NCBI GenBank assembly: GCA_020073485.1
Contig: JAIQFB010000013.1
Location: forward strand, 1-64,000
Direction: 5' to 3'
DNA: 64,000 nt
Origin: Terriglobia bacterium
Lineage (GTDB): Bacteria; Acidobacteriota; Terriglobia; Acidiferrales; UBA7541
Below the pieces are notes generated by a model, which saw only the letters and a list, made by a program, of their open reading frames with translations, did no database searches and was not told the DNA's origin. Of the stretch, positions 1 through 11,100 are shown piece after piece. Made by a program: the position numbers and the translations under genes. Numbering within the stretch: the stretch's first letter is position 1; each line of letters begins with the position of its first letter.

Positions 1-191
1 CGATAGCTCAGGACTTTACTCAGCGCCCAATCTGTTACCCGGGAACTATGAGGTCAGTGTTACGGCGCCGGGTTTTAGCACGCAGATGCGGAAGGGCATC
101 ACGCTGACGGTCGGGGCGCAGCAGGCACTGGATATCACCATGCAGGTTGGGCAGGTTAGTCAAACGGTTGAGGTCACCGAGGAAGCACCCA
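1..191 (+). repeat. Left arm of perfect inverted repeat shared by two receptor genes
   Basis: Bases 1-191 equal the reverse complement of 11028-11218 with no mismatch on direct reading (position n pairs with 11219-n). The first mismatch is at base 192. The repeat reaches the window edge, so its true length may be greater. It encodes the end of the carboxypeptidase-regulatory domain and the start of the next segment. Confidence 0.95.
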
Positions 192-3070
192 AAGTGGAGT
201 TGAGCTCATCTGCTCTGAGTAACGAGGTAAGCGCGACAACGGTTCGCGAACTGCCCCTAAACGGCCGTTCGTGGGTCGACCTTGGAAGTCTTCAGCCAGG
301 AGTGAGCCAGCCGAACACTCAGAAACCGCTCACGATCGCGGGCCGTGGACAGCGCGGCTTTGGGACGCAAGTGTCGATCACGGGCGCACGTCCCGACGAA
401 AATCTATATCGCTTGGACGGCATCAATGTCAATGACTACGCCAACAACTCACCCAGCAACGTCTCCGGTGGCACTACGGGTGTTGACGCCATCCAGGAAT
501 TCTCGGTTTTGACGGGCAATGCTCCGGCCCAGTATGGCCGGTCCTCAGGAGGAATTTTCAATGCCATTACGCGTTCCGGGACGAACCAATTCCACGGCTC
601 CGCTTATGAGTTCCTACGGAATAGCGCTATGGATGCACGAAACTTTTTTGACCCGGCAAAGATTCCCTCCTTCCGACGCAATCAGTTCGGAGGCTCCCTA
701 GGTGGGCCGATCCGCAAGAACTCGACCTTCTTCTTTGGTGACTACGAGGGGCTGCGGCAGTCTCTCGGCGTTACCCAAACTGGCACCACGCTTTCAAACA
801 ATGCACGCCAAGGAATCTTGAGCACGGGGAACGTCACCGTCGACCCGAATGTGGCGGCCTTCATCGCAGCTATCTATCCGATTGCCAATGGCGCTGTGTT
901 GGGCGCAGGAGACACTGCTCGGTTTACGAATTCCGTGACGCAACCGACGACCGATAATTTTTGGACAACTAGGCTTGACCAGAAATTTTCAGATAAGGAC
1001 AGCATGGATGGCGTGTACTCCTTCGATGCCGGTTCACTCTATGTGCCTGACTTGCAAGACTCGAAGTTGGGCTTATTTAGTACCCGACATCACTCCGCCG
1101 CGATAGAAGAAACTCACGTTTTTAATGCGAGCGCCACCAATTCATTTCGGCTAGGTTTTAACCGGTCGGTAGGAAGCATTGGTTCAACCCCGACTGCAGT
1201 GAACCCCGCTGTCGCCAGCGCCACCTTCGCTGCTATTCCGGGCCATTTCGCGCCATCTGTAACTGTACCGGGGCTTTCCATTTTCAACGGGGGGTTGGAT
1301 GGTCCACCGATCTACTCCTTCCACTACAATTCGTATCAAGCCTACGACGACGCCTTCCTCACGAAAGGGATTCATCAGATAAAAGTCGGTTTTTCATTCG
1401 AGAGAATACAGGACAATGACGGAGCTCTGCAGGGCCTCGATGGCGCATTCACGTTTAAAACGCTGGCGGGTTTTCTGCAGAACCAACCGTCGAAGTTTTC
1501 AGGGGCACTTCCCACTACCGGAACCTCCGAGCGTGGAATTCGCGAGTCGATCTTCGGCGCTTATTTCCAGGATGATATTCGCATCAAATCAAATCTAACT
1601 GTCAATGTGGGCTTGCGCTACGAGTTCGCGAGTGTACCTACAGAGGTACACAACGAAATTACGAACATGGTTCCGGTCACCGCTGCCCAACCAGTGATGG
1701 GTTCACCCTGGTTCTCCAATTTTACGAAGCGCAATTTCCAACCGCGCATTGGCTTCTCTTTTGATCCGTTCAAGGATGGCAAGACGGCTATTCGGGGCGG
1801 CTTTGGCATCTACGATATGCTGCCACTGCCGTATGAGCTCTTCCTCGGGAATGCCACGACCGCGCCTTATTTTGTGCAGGGTTCGGTAAATAGTGTCGCC
1901 GGGTCCCTCAATGGCACTTTTCCAGGTGGTGCGATTCCATTTCTCTCAGGAAATCCTAAGACATTCAAGTATTCCTATCTCGAGCCGGATTCGAAGCGAC
2001 GCTACATCATGCAATGGAACCTCAACGTTCAGCGCCAGCTTGCTCCGAACCTGACGCTTATGGTCGGGTATGTAGCCTCGAGAGGTTTGCATCTTCCGCA
2101 ACACCAGGATGACATGGATTTCGTTATTCCCACGTTGACCTCCGCGGGCTACGTATTCCCGTTCGGAGCAGGCGTGCAAAAATTGAACCCCAACGCAGGA
2201 GTGATCGTCGGCGAAGAGATGCAGAACCACTCCTGGTATGACGCCCTGCAGGTTGAAGTCACGAAGACGCTAAGTCACGGAATAATGCTTCACGGATCCT
2301 ATAGCTGGGGAAGGAACATTGACTACTCTTCCGGTACTTTTGCTGGCGACTCTTTTGGAAATGGAGAGACAACCCAGCCATGGTTTGCCCCTCAAATCTG
2401 GCGTGGCTTGAGTGATTTCAACATCAGCCAGAATTTGGTCATCAACGGCACCTGGAACCTGCCATCCCCCACTGGAGGAACAGGAGTTGCAGGGCATGTA
2501 CTGGGCGGTTGGCAGCTTGGCGGCATCCTTAAAATCAACGGAGGCGTACCTTTCACTCCGAACTTTGGCGCAGGCGGGGATCCAGCGGGAGTACTCGGCT
2601 CCGATACTACTTTCGAGACACCAAATCGCTTAACGGGTTCGGACTGCAATACATTGATTAATCCCAGAAATCCCAACAATTACATCAAGGCGCAGTGCTT
2701 TGCGATCCCATCGGCACCCTCTGCCGTGTTCTATACGGCGAACTGTGATCCGAGCAAAGGAAAGGGCATCGCCTCACTACAATGTTTTAATCTTTTTGGC
2801 AACTCCGGTCGCAATATCTTGATTGGACCCGGCTTGGTCAACATGGATTTTTCGGTCTTCAAGAACAACTACATCAGAAAAATGTCAGAGAATTTCAACC
2901 TCCAGTTCCGATGGGAAGTGTTCAATATTCTTAATCGCGCGAACTTCTCGGTGCCTGCAAGCACATCTATTTTTGATGCGGCAGGAAATAATGTGTCAGC
3001 AAGCGATCTAATCACTAGCACCCAAACGCCTTCACGACAGATGCAGGTCGCCTTGAAGGTCATTTGGTAG
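1..3070 (+). CDS. TonB-dependent receptor, Oar-like, 5' end outside window
   Basis: Outer-membrane receptor that would import a large or scarce substrate with energy from TonB. The frame is open from base 2, so the signal peptide and the start of the N-terminal carboxypeptidase-regulatory-like domain lie outside the window. The end of that domain is visible (LLPGNYEVSVTAPGF), followed by a plug-like region with RELPLNGRSW, DAIQEFSV and SGTNQFHGSAYEFLRNS. A long beta-barrel follows and ends in an aromatic residue (VALKVIW), as outer-membrane proteins do. The first 191 bases are identical to the reverse complement of the receptor gene at 8173-11430; after base 191 the two diverge sharply. The substrate is unknown. 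Family assignment is secure, but the ligand cannot be inferred. Confidence 0.9.
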   Translation, partial: DSSGLYSAPNLLPGNYEVSVTAPGFSTQMRKGITLTVGAQQALDITMQVGQVSQTVEVTEEAPKVELSSSALSNEVSATTVRELPLNGRSWVDLGSLQPGVSQPNTQKPLTIAGRGQRGFGTQVSITGARPDENLYRLDGINVNDYANNSPSNVSGGTTGVDAIQEFSVLTGNAPAQYGRSSGGIFNAITRSGTNQFHGSAYEFLRNSAMDARNFFDPAKIPSFRRNQFGGSLGGPIRKNSTFFFGDYEGLRQSLGVTQTGTTLSNNARQGILSTGNVTVDPNVAAFIAAIYPIANGAVLGAGDTARFTNSVTQPTTDNFWTTRLDQKFSDKDSMDGVYSFDAGSLYVPDLQDSKLGLFSTRHHSAAIEETHVFNASATNSFRLGFNRSVGSIGSTPTAVNPAVASATFAAIPGHFAPSVTVPGLSIFNGGLDGPPIYSFHYNSYQAYDDAFLTKGIHQIKVGFSFERIQDNDGALQGLDGAFTFKTLAGFLQNQPSKFSGALPTTGTSERGIRESIFGAYFQDDIRIKSNLTVNVGLRYEFASVPTEVHNEITNMVPVTAAQPVMGSPWFSNFTKRNFQPRIGFSFDPFKDGKTAIRGGFGIYDMLPLPYELFLGNATTAPYFVQGSVNSVAGSLNGTFPGGAIPFLSGNPKTFKYSYLEPDSKRRYIMQWNLNVQRQLAPNLTLMVGYVASRGLHLPQHQDDMDFVIPTLTSAGYVFPFGAGVQKLNPNAGVIVGEEMQNHSWYDALQVEVTKTLSHGIMLHGSYSWGRNIDYSSGTFAGDSFGNGETTQPWFAPQIWRGLSDFNISQNLVINGTWNLPSPTGGTGVAGHVLGGWQLGGILKINGGVPFTPNFGAGGDPAGVLGSDTTFETPNRLTGSDCNTLINPRNPNNYIKAQCFAIPSAPSAVFYTANCDPSKGKGIASLQCFNLFGNSGRNILIGPGLVNMDFSVFKNNYIRKMSENFNLQFRWEVFNILNRANFSVPASTSIFDAAGNNVSASDLITSTQTPSRQMQVALKVIW

Positions 3071-3255
3071 CCGCTGGCGATGCTCGGTCGGAAACTTCAT
3101 GGAAGCCCGGCCAATTTTCCAATTTCTGGTAGCGATGTTGGCGTTTAGGTTCCGTAAAAATGAAACGTCTGTCTGACGAGACTGATGTACAGGTCATTTA
3201 GTTAGCTATGAAGACGATGCCGTATTTGGACTTCATAAAGGGGGAAAAACGTAGG

Positions 3256-4254
3256 ATGCATGCCAATCGGATATCTGCTAACACCAGCAAAATTGTGCTT
3301 TTGGCTGTGGCTCTTCTGACTTCTGTGTGGGCACACGCCCAAAGCCCGACCTTGACTTTGATGCGGAGCTTAACGACCCACACCAAGAATGTGCACGCGG
3401 CCCCGTTCAGCCGAGATGGCCGCTATCTGGTAACAGCCAGCAGCGATCAAACCGTCAAGCTCTGGGAAGTCAAAACCGGTCGCGAGGTTCAAACATTTAA
3501 AGGGCACGTTGGCGATGTGAATGCCGCGGCTATCAGTCCTGACGGAAAACTGGTGGCGTCCGGCGCTGACGACAAGTCGGTCAGAATTTGGGACGTGAAG
3601 ACAGGCCAGGAGCGTTACAACTTATCGGGACACGGAGGCAACATACAGGGCGTGACTTTTAGTCCTGACGGCAAGTTGCTTGCTTCAGCCTCGTACGACA
3701 AGACTGTAAAGCTGTGGGATCCCCACACAGGCAAGGAAGTCCGCACCCTGACTGGACACACCGACCACGTCTTTGCTGTGGCCTTTAGCCCAGACGGGCG
3801 CTGGTTAGCCTCAGCGAGTGATGACAAGACCGTTAAGCTCTGGAACCCTAGGACTGGCGAGAATGTGAAGACCTTTATTGGTCCTAAAGACAGGTCGCAA
3901 GGTGTCGCTTTCAGTCCAGATGGAAAGTTGCTCGCCGGGAGCGGCTTTGATTCCACGGTCACGATCTGGAACATTGACACTGGACAGGTAGTGCGGACCC
4001 TTCAGGGATCGGGCCGGATCGAAGGTGTCTGCTTCAGTCACAACGGCCACATCGTGGGTGCGGGCAATCGGGAAGGAATGCTACGGCTGTGGAACGCGGA
4101 GACCGGGGAGGAGGTCTTGAATATGCCCCGTCCAGCGATAGTTTTTTCCGTCCGCTTTAGTCCAGATGACAGGCTTTTGGCTACGACAAACGGAAGTCAA
4201 ATTGACCTCTGGGCCGTGAACTGGTCCCCAGGCAGCGCAAAGAATAAAAAATAA
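3256..4254 (+). CDS. Secreted seven-bladed WD40 beta-propeller protein
   Basis: A 332-residue protein starting at the ATG at 3256, after a purine-rich stretch (gggggaaaa). An upstream in-frame ATG at 3208 would add 16 residues before the signal peptide. The N-terminus has a hydrophobic segment ending in AHAQ, a likely signal peptidase I site. Seven WD40-type repeats follow, each with an SPDG-like turn and a terminal W[ED]/LW motif: for example FSPDGKLLASASYDKTVKLW and ISPDGKLVASGADDKSVRIW. The first and the last two repeats are more degenerate. Seven repeats are enough to close one propeller. WD40 propellers are binding scaffolds, so no enzymatic role is proposed. It is followed 56 bp later by another secreted protein gene and may be co-transcribed. 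Confidence 0.88.
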   Translation: MHANRISANTSKIVLLAVALLTSVWAHAQSPTLTLMRSLTTHTKNVHAAPFSRDGRYLVTASSDQTVKLWEVKTGREVQTFKGHVGDVNAAAISPDGKLVASGADDKSVRIWDVKTGQERYNLSGHGGNIQGVTFSPDGKLLASASYDKTVKLWDPHTGKEVRTLTGHTDHVFAVAFSPDGRWLASASDDKTVKLWNPRTGENVKTFIGPKDRSQGVAFSPDGKLLAGSGFDSTVTIWNIDTGQVVRTLQGSGRIEGVCFSHNGHIVGAGNREGMLRLWNAETGEEVLNMPRPAIVFSVRFSPDDRLLATTNGSQIDLWAVNWSPGSAKNKK

Positions 4255-4310
4255 ATTGTTGGGCTTTCCAAAGTCATGACACGAATTGAAACTTCAAAAA
4301 GGAGCGAGGG

Positions 4311-4868
4311 ATGAGCAATACAACATACAAGGTAAACGAAATGAAAAATAACCAACGCGGTGCCAAGAATGCGCTGGTTTGGTGCCAAGTAGCAGCGGTC
4401 GTTGGTATTTTGCTTTTTACTGCTGGTCGATCCAATGCGCAGGAATCTGCACCGAGCGACGTGTACGTCGCATCGCAAAGATTCTACGTACAAAAGCTGG
4501 CGGAGGATGTAAAAGCAAAACATCCAGAACTCGTTTATCTGAACTTGCGTACAATCCCGCCCGGTCGGACGGAAAGCTTTAAAGTGGGATCGGCTCCTCC
4601 GAGTAGAGGCGGGAAGTCGGACGCCGGGGATCTGGAGGCCGAGCGTACCGGTAAACCCTTCATCGAGCCGATAAAGAACGCACCGCAAGAATTTCATATC
4701 TTGCTGCCACTGCGTGAGAAGTCCGGGAAAATCATTGGGAACATCGCCATACGCATGAAACTCGATTCGGGAAAAACGAGCTCGGACGCGTTGAAGCTGG
4801 CAGAAAAGATCAATCGGGAACTCCAGGACCGCATACCATCAAAGGATAAGTTGTTTGAGCCTGCATGA
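4311..4868 (+). CDS. Small exported protein of unknown function
   Basis: A 185-residue protein with a good ribosome binding site (ggag at 4301) before the ATG. One hydrophobic segment (about residues 25-42) ends in SNAQ, consistent with a signal peptide after an unusually long, charged N-region; a second ATG at residue 11 would shorten it. The mature part has a predicted alpha/beta character. HPELVYLNLRTIPPGRT and IIGNIAIRMKLD faintly resemble strands of extracellular Cache/PAS sensor folds, but this is only an impression. I do not recognise the family. It sits between a WD40 protein and a secreted amidohydrolase on the same strand. Confidence 0.65.
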   Translation: MSNTTYKVNEMKNNQRGAKNALVWCQVAAVVGILLFTAGRSNAQESAPSDVYVASQRFYVQKLAEDVKAKHPELVYLNLRTIPPGRTESFKVGSAPPSRGGKSDAGDLEAERTGKPFIEPIKNAPQEFHILLPLREKSGKIIGNIAIRMKLDSGKTSSDALKLAEKINRELQDRIPSKDKLFEPA

Positions 4869-5011
4869 GCTTTGACTCAGGTCCACGCCGCGAGCGGCGC
4901 GCAGTCGGGACGTTTCTTCGGGCATCCTTAAGTTTCCCGGTGTCCCCGACTCGCGCCAGCGCACGCGGACTTGAAAGACGAATTTGGAACTGGCATCCGA
5001 CTGGAGGATTT

Positions 5012-6349
5012 ATGAGTCGTTGGAAAACTGTATTTTTTGCAAGTGTCGCGACTATGTGCTTTGCGACTCTGCTGCATTCCCAGACTCCTCAAGTAGTGGC
5101 GGTGCGTGCCGGTCGTATGTTCGACAGCAAGAAGGGGCAACTGCTGACCAAACAAGTGTTGTTGATTCAAGGCGAGCGGATCAGCGAAGCCGGGTCTGAG
5201 GATCAAGTCAAGATTCCGGCTGGCGCTCTGGTGATCGACCTCAGCCAAGCGACGGTACTGCCCGGCTTGATCGACGCGCATACGCATGTTTACAGCAGCC
5301 TTAGTTCCGGAGCCCGCGTGAACACGACGAAGGAAGCCTGGACACTTATGGCCATGGGAAACGCGCAAACAACCCTTCGGGCAGGCTTCACCACCGTGCG
5401 TGATGTTGGAACTCACGGCGAAGGCTATGGCGACGTCGACGTGCGCAACGCGATCAATCGCGGTCTTTTCGACGGTCCCAGAATGCAAGTGTCGACGAGG
5501 GGAATCGGGGCCTCGGGTTCCGACTATATAGGATCTCCAGAGACAATGATCACAGGAGGAAATCAGGAAATTCACGGGGCTGACCAAGCGCGCGAAGTCG
5601 TTCGCGAACAGATTCGTTATGGCGCTGATTGGATTAAAGTGTTCCCAACGGCCGGATATTCATTCGGCCCTGACGGTGAGTTGTTCGTTGAGCCGACATT
5701 TACGCTGGCCGAACTTGAAGCGATTGTGGATGAGGCACATCGCCATCACCATAAGGTAGCGGCCCACTCCTATGGCGGGGAAGGCCTTCGGAACTCGGTT
5801 ATAGCCGGCGTGGACTGTATCGAGCATGGGCAAGGCCTCGATGATTCAGAGGTAGCCATTATGGTGCAAAAGCATATTTATTATGACGTAACTGGTTACC
5901 GCTACACGATGCCAGAGATCGCGGAGAATGATCGCAAGAACACAGGCGGCAAGTACAGCATTATTCCCATCTTTGAAAGAAATTTCAAAAATGCGCTTTC
6001 TAAAGGCGTAACAGTAGTCTTTGGCAGTGGCGTGGACGGAACCGCAGGCGATCCTCGCTCCAGCGGACCCTACAATCATGGGACGCAGGCCCTCGACTTT
6101 GTTTGGATGGTCGATCATGGAATGACCCCGGCAGCGGCAATTCAGACTGCAACCGTGGTTGACGCTGAAATGCTGGGCTGGCAAGATCGAATTGGTTCGT
6201 TGGAGAAGGGTAAATTCGCCGATATGATCGCAGTTTCGGGCGACCCTCTCAAGGACATTTCTGAGCTTGAGCGAGTTAAATTTGTAATGAAGGGCGGGAA
6301 GGTTGTGCGGGACGATATGAAAAAACGAAGTGACACCCCATCCCGCTGA
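5012..6349 (+). CDS. Secreted amidohydrolase (imidazolonepropionase / Xaa-Pro dipeptidase-like)
   Basis: A 445-residue metal-dependent hydrolase. The start at 5012 is chosen because it follows ggagg (5003-5007) and begins a clean signal peptide (FASVATMCFATLLHSQ); the frame is open upstream to 4865. Metal-site motifs in order are DAHTH (the HxH pair), DWIKVF (the lysine usually carboxylated in the binuclear subgroup), AAHSYGG and DCIEHGQGLDD (further His ligands). The segment GSGVDGTAGD supplies the catalytic-Asp region. The C-terminus has the usual GSLEKGKFADMIAVSGDPL return to the beta-sandwich. Family members act on cyclic amides or prolyl dipeptides; the substrate here is unknown. An export signal on such an enzyme is common in this phylum. 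Confidence 0.85.
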   Translation: MSRWKTVFFASVATMCFATLLHSQTPQVVAVRAGRMFDSKKGQLLTKQVLLIQGERISEAGSEDQVKIPAGALVIDLSQATVLPGLIDAHTHVYSSLSSGARVNTTKEAWTLMAMGNAQTTLRAGFTTVRDVGTHGEGYGDVDVRNAINRGLFDGPRMQVSTRGIGASGSDYIGSPETMITGGNQEIHGADQAREVVREQIRYGADWIKVFPTAGYSFGPDGELFVEPTFTLAELEAIVDEAHRHHHKVAAHSYGGEGLRNSVIAGVDCIEHGQGLDDSEVAIMVQKHIYYDVTGYRYTMPEIAENDRKNTGGKYSIIPIFERNFKNALSKGVTVVFGSGVDGTAGDPRSSGPYNHGTQALDFVWMVDHGMTPAAAIQTATVVDAEMLGWQDRIGSLEKGKFADMIAVSGDPLKDISELERVKFVMKGGKVVRDDMKKRSDTPSR

Positions 6350-6537
6350 TCGAGGCGAGCCAACCGAATACGCCAGACGGTTATTTACAGAATGCAAACT
6401 GCACCTTTTAGATGCAGACGCTGTCAGATTAACTGATCGATTATACGCTTCGTTCAACGTTTACCGACTATGAGTTTCGAAGAAGCATCCGGAAGTCATC
6501 TGCATTCATTAGGTGTCGAAGCAAAAGACCGATAACA

Positions 6538-7929
6538 ATGCCTGGAATTCTCAGCAAACTATTGCGGGTGCTGCGCGAGAGGCGTGGTACCGACATGTCT
6601 TTCATTTGCCGTCACCTGCTTTCCGAACGCGGCGAAGCGTCGCAGACGGCACTCGCACAGGAAATCATCAATGCTTACCAGGCAATGAACGACGGGCAGC
6701 GGGTGAAATTTCTTGAGATGTTATCTCGCGACTTTGCACCAAGCCAGGCCGCCATCCTTAGTGCTGCAGCCGACTATCAACGCACGCCCGGGCCATCGAG
6801 CTTAGCCGCGTTATCCGCTGCCGTTGAGTCTCCACGCCAGGAATTATTCCGCCGGATCAACACTGCGCCGCACGGCACAGAAACTTTGGTAGATCTGCGA
6901 GGGCATTTGCTTGAATCGGCTTCCAAGGATACAAACTTTGCCGGGCTGGACGCCGACCTCAAACATTTATTCAGGTCCTGGTTCAACCGCGGTTTCTTGC
7001 GGCTGGAGCGCATCAGCTGGCATACCGCGGCTCTGATCCTGGAAAAACTAATCCGCTACGAGTCGGTGCATGAGATCAATGGCTGGCCGGACTTGCGTCG
7101 CCGTTTGGAGGCCGATCGCCGATGCTTTGCGTTCTTCCATCCGGCGCTCGCCGACGAGCCGATCATCTTTGTGGAGGTGGCGCTGACAACTGGCTTAACC
7201 GGTGATCTGGGACCGTTGCTCGACCTCCAGGCTGCGGTACTCGACCCCGGGAAGGCTGACACTGCCATCTTCTATTCCATCAACAATTGCCTGCAGGGCT
7301 TGCGGAACATCCCCTTCGGCAATTTCCTGATCAAACAGGTTGTAGCCGAGCTTGCCGCCGAATTTCCAAAAATCACAACGTACAGCACACTCTCGCCGCT
7401 GCCGAATTTTTCGAAAGCGTTGCGGGACCTCCAGAATGTACATGGCTTCACACGCGACCGTCTGTCTCGTCTTCTGGACGATTACACTCGGAATTTGGCC
7501 GCGGCAGCCGGGCGTCGCGACCCGGTGGACGCCCTGTTTCATCTGCTGGAACAGCCTCTCGTCCATCGCGTCCCGCTTGCAAAACCGCTCGAGCGCCTTG
7601 CTCTCGCTTATCTGACTCAAGCGCGTCAGAACGGAAAGCTCTTCGATCCTGTCGCCACGTTTCACCTTTCGAACGGTGCACGCCTGGAACGGATCAACGC
7701 TTTTGGAAACTTGCGACCGTACGGCTTACAGGCTTCTTTCGGAGTGACGGCCAATTACCGATATCTGCCCGCAGCGCTAGAGGAGAATCATGAGCGCTTT
7801 GTGAGGGGAGAAATTCAAGTCTCGAACGACTTAATCACGGAGTTCAAGACAGTGGCACAAGCATGGCAGGGGAGCCAGAAAAACCACAACGTGGCACAAT
7901 CCAGTGAACGAATTTCCAGAACAAACTAG
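6538..7929 (+). CDS. Malonyl-CoA decarboxylase
   Basis: Converts malonyl-CoA to acetyl-CoA and CO2. The 463-residue length and domain order match the family: an N-terminal helical domain (about 1-140) and a C-terminal acetyltransferase-like catalytic domain. Diagnostic segments are FFHPALADEPIIFVEVAL, YSTLSPLPNF (holding the Ser thought to be catalytic) and TFHLSNGARLERIN (holding the catalytic His), followed by GVTANYRYL. No malonyl-CoA synthetase or malonate transporter is next to it, so it looks isolated rather than part of a mat-type operon. The start is uncertain: the ATG at 6538 has only a weak ribosome binding site, and a second ATG lies at 6595. Confidence 0.92.
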   Translation: MPGILSKLLRVLRERRGTDMSFICRHLLSERGEASQTALAQEIINAYQAMNDGQRVKFLEMLSRDFAPSQAAILSAAADYQRTPGPSSLAALSAAVESPRQELFRRINTAPHGTETLVDLRGHLLESASKDTNFAGLDADLKHLFRSWFNRGFLRLERISWHTAALILEKLIRYESVHEINGWPDLRRRLEADRRCFAFFHPALADEPIIFVEVALTTGLTGDLGPLLDLQAAVLDPGKADTAIFYSINNCLQGLRNIPFGNFLIKQVVAELAAEFPKITTYSTLSPLPNFSKALRDLQNVHGFTRDRLSRLLDDYTRNLAAAAGRRDPVDALFHLLEQPLVHRVPLAKPLERLALAYLTQARQNGKLFDPVATFHLSNGARLERINAFGNLRPYGLQASFGVTANYRYLPAALEENHERFVRGEIQVSNDLITEFKTVAQAWQGSQKNHNVAQSSERISRTN

Positions 7930-8172
7930 GATCTAGCATGGTCAGACTTGGATGTCCGCCCGCTATTGTCTTTCCCGTGACAGACCGCTTAGTTCAGGAC
8001 GCGAATTCTTGTGTTGCCCGCTCGCCAGCACGACTGGAATGGTGCTACTTGTTGTTGCCATCCAGGCTTTTCATTCTTACTCCTGACGGATCGTTTCCCT
8101 AACGAACCCGGGAGATAGAATTGCAGGTGGTAAGTTCCACCGGCCCATCCGGATGCCGCTCGATTTCCTAAA

Positions 8173-11100
8173 TCACCACATCATCTTGATCGCAAACTGG
8201 ATTTGTCTCGATGAGGTGCTGGTCGATGTTAACTGCCCAGCGCTCGGGTTGAGACCACCGTTCGGAAGCAGGATCTGATCGTTTCCCAGCGGCGGAATCG
8301 CAAAGTTAGCATGATTCAAAATATTGAAAACTTCCATCCGGAACTGGGCATTGAAGTTCTCGGAAATTCTCTTGACGTAGTTGTTCTTGAAGAGCGAAAA
8401 ATCAAGGTTCACTAGGCCCGGCCCGACGATAATATTGCGACCGGCATTGCCTCGCAGATTAAAACACGCCGGAAAAGCGTGACTGGGGTCACAGTTTGCG
8501 GCGTAAAAAGCAGGTGTCGGGGCCGTCGGGACCACGAAGCACTGTGTCTTGACGTAATTTTTTACATTCCTTGGGTTAACCAGGGACGCACAGTCACCGC
8601 CAGTTATTCGATTCGGGTAGTCATATGGGTCGGTGCTCTTCTTGCCCAAAGGGTCACCCGTGTTTCCGAAAAGCGGGGTTATCGGCACGCCGTCATTCGC
8701 CTTCAGAATACCCCCGAGTTGCCAGCCGTTCGTGACCCATCCCACCGCTCCAGTGGCCTTGCTCGCAGGGATCATCCAGGTCCCGTTGATCACTAGGACT
8801 CGGCCAATATTGAAATCGGACACCCCCCGGTCCAGGCTCAAATCAAACCAATCGAGGCTGCTAATTCCGTTCGCTAGTGTGTCGCCCGCAATTGCTCCTG
8901 AATTATCGTCAATGCTCTTGCTCCATGTGAAAGATCCTCGGACTTGCAAACCATGGCTCATGTTTTTTTGGACCCCAACCTGGAGTGCGTGATAGAAGGA
9001 ATCTCCTCCCCAATCCACGAACCGGATTGCCCCCACGTTCGGATTGAGCACAGTCCCACTACCCACCGGCGAGGGCCACAGGTACCCCGCTGAGGTCAGC
9101 GTCGGGAGAACCATATTGGAATCGTCAGCGCGGAACAGTTGGTGCACTCCGTGCGAGCCCACATAGCCGACCATTACCGTCAAATTCGGGACAATTTCCT
9201 GTTGTACGTTAAGGTTCCATTGCATCACGTAATCGCGGTGAGGCTGGGGTTCAACATAGGCGTTTTCCAATGCCGGCTTTCCCGCGCTAACTACATTGAT
9301 TCCTCCGTTCGGGAACTGGCCGTTCAATTGGCCCGCCGTGTTTGAAAGACTCGAGATAGCGAAGAAGGGTGCCCCCCGTCCGTTCAAAGTGATCGTGGAA
9401 TAGAGCAACGGGAGCACGTCAAACATACCGAAGCCTCCCCGCACCGCAGTCTTGCCTTTCTTGAACGGATCCCAGGAAAAACCTATCCGCGGCTCGAAGT
9501 TGTGGAGCGTGGGGTTTCTGTAGTATGGGCCGCCCAGCGTTTGTGGGAAAGCGGTGATGGGGACGAGTTTCGTGAGCCTCCCCGCAGTCTCCGAAATTAC
9601 TGTGTTTATCTCGTAACGCAGGCCCAAGTTCAGGGTCAGGTTAGGGCGGGCACGCCAATCGTCCTGCAGGTAGGCGCCGAAAATGGATGTCCGCATGTAG
9701 CGCGGAGCGAGCGTAGTTGGAAGAACACCACGAACACGCGAAGGTATATTTTGTAGAAAGTTTGCTAGCGATGAAAAGGAATAAGTCCCAATGAAGTCAG
9801 CGGTTCTCGTGACTTGATTGAGCTGGTCGTTTTCAAAGCCTCCGCCGAATTTCAACGAATGGAGGCCTTTGCTTAAGAAAGCATCGTCATAGAGCTGGTA
9901 CGAATTCCAGACAAATTGAAATTGCGGAGGGGCCGCGCCCGGCCCGATCTGCGTAAGCCCTCCAATGTTTGTCCGGACCGCTGATGCCAGCGTGGGTGAC
10001 CACGCCAAATCGGGATTTCCTGCCGCCGGGTTGAGGTTTTGGATCCCCGCCGCGGAGGTTGCATGATCCCGATTGTAGCCCAGCCGGAGGGTGTTGATGA
10101 AACTTGGGCTAAAAATATGGCTCTCTTCCAATGCAGCAATTTGCCGCCGCGCGATGGCACGTTGCAAAAAATTACCGAGTGGATCGGGCTGCGTCAAAGG
10201 GGAGTCGTCGAAGCTATAGGTTCCGAAAAGCTTGTCCTTGCCCGATATGTTCTGGTCTACTCGGCCGGTTACAAAATTCTCATTTACGATCTGCTGGCCT
10301 ATAAAACGGTAGTTTCCCGTATCTCCAACGCCATTCAGCCCAGCGTTCGGCCTGGGTTCCAGAGCGAGGAATTCCGTGACCTTAGGGTCCACGGTCACCG
10401 TGCCGGTGGAAAGATTCCCCGTCCTAGCCGCCGGCGAAAGCACCTGGTCCAGCGTTGTCGTTCCCAGGGACTGCCGTACGCTCTCGTAGTCCGCGAAGAA
10501 GAATGTATGGTCCTTCCGGATCGGCCCGCCCATCGCGCCTCCGAATTGATTGCGCTTGAAAGGCGGTATGGTAGGGCCATCAAAAAAGTTACGCGCATCC
10601 AGTGCGCTGTTGCGCAGGAACTCGTATGCGGAACCGTGAATCTGGTTTGTGCCGGAACGCGTGATCGCATTTATCACTCCGCCTGAGGTCTTTCCGTATT
10701 CAGCCGAATAGGTGCTCGTCAGGACGGAAAACTCCTGAATGGCGTCCACTCCCAAATTTCCACCAAGTACACTCCCTGGACCACCGTTTGCGTAGTCGTT
10801 GATACTCACGCCGTCCAGACGGTAATTATTTTGTTGCGGGCGGCCGCCGGAAATACTAATCTGCGCCCCGAATCCGCGGTTCGGATCCCCGGAAGCGTGG
10901 CTCTCCGCTGTCACGACTCCCGGTTGCAGGTTTGCCAGATCAGTCCAGGAGCGACCGTTCAAAGGCAATTCGCGCACTGTCGTTGCGTTTACCTCGCCGC
11001 TCAGCGTGGATGATGTGAGCTCCACGGTGGGTGCTTCCTCGGTGACCTCAACCGTTTGACTAACCTGCCCAACCTGCATGGTGATATCCAGTGCCTGCTG

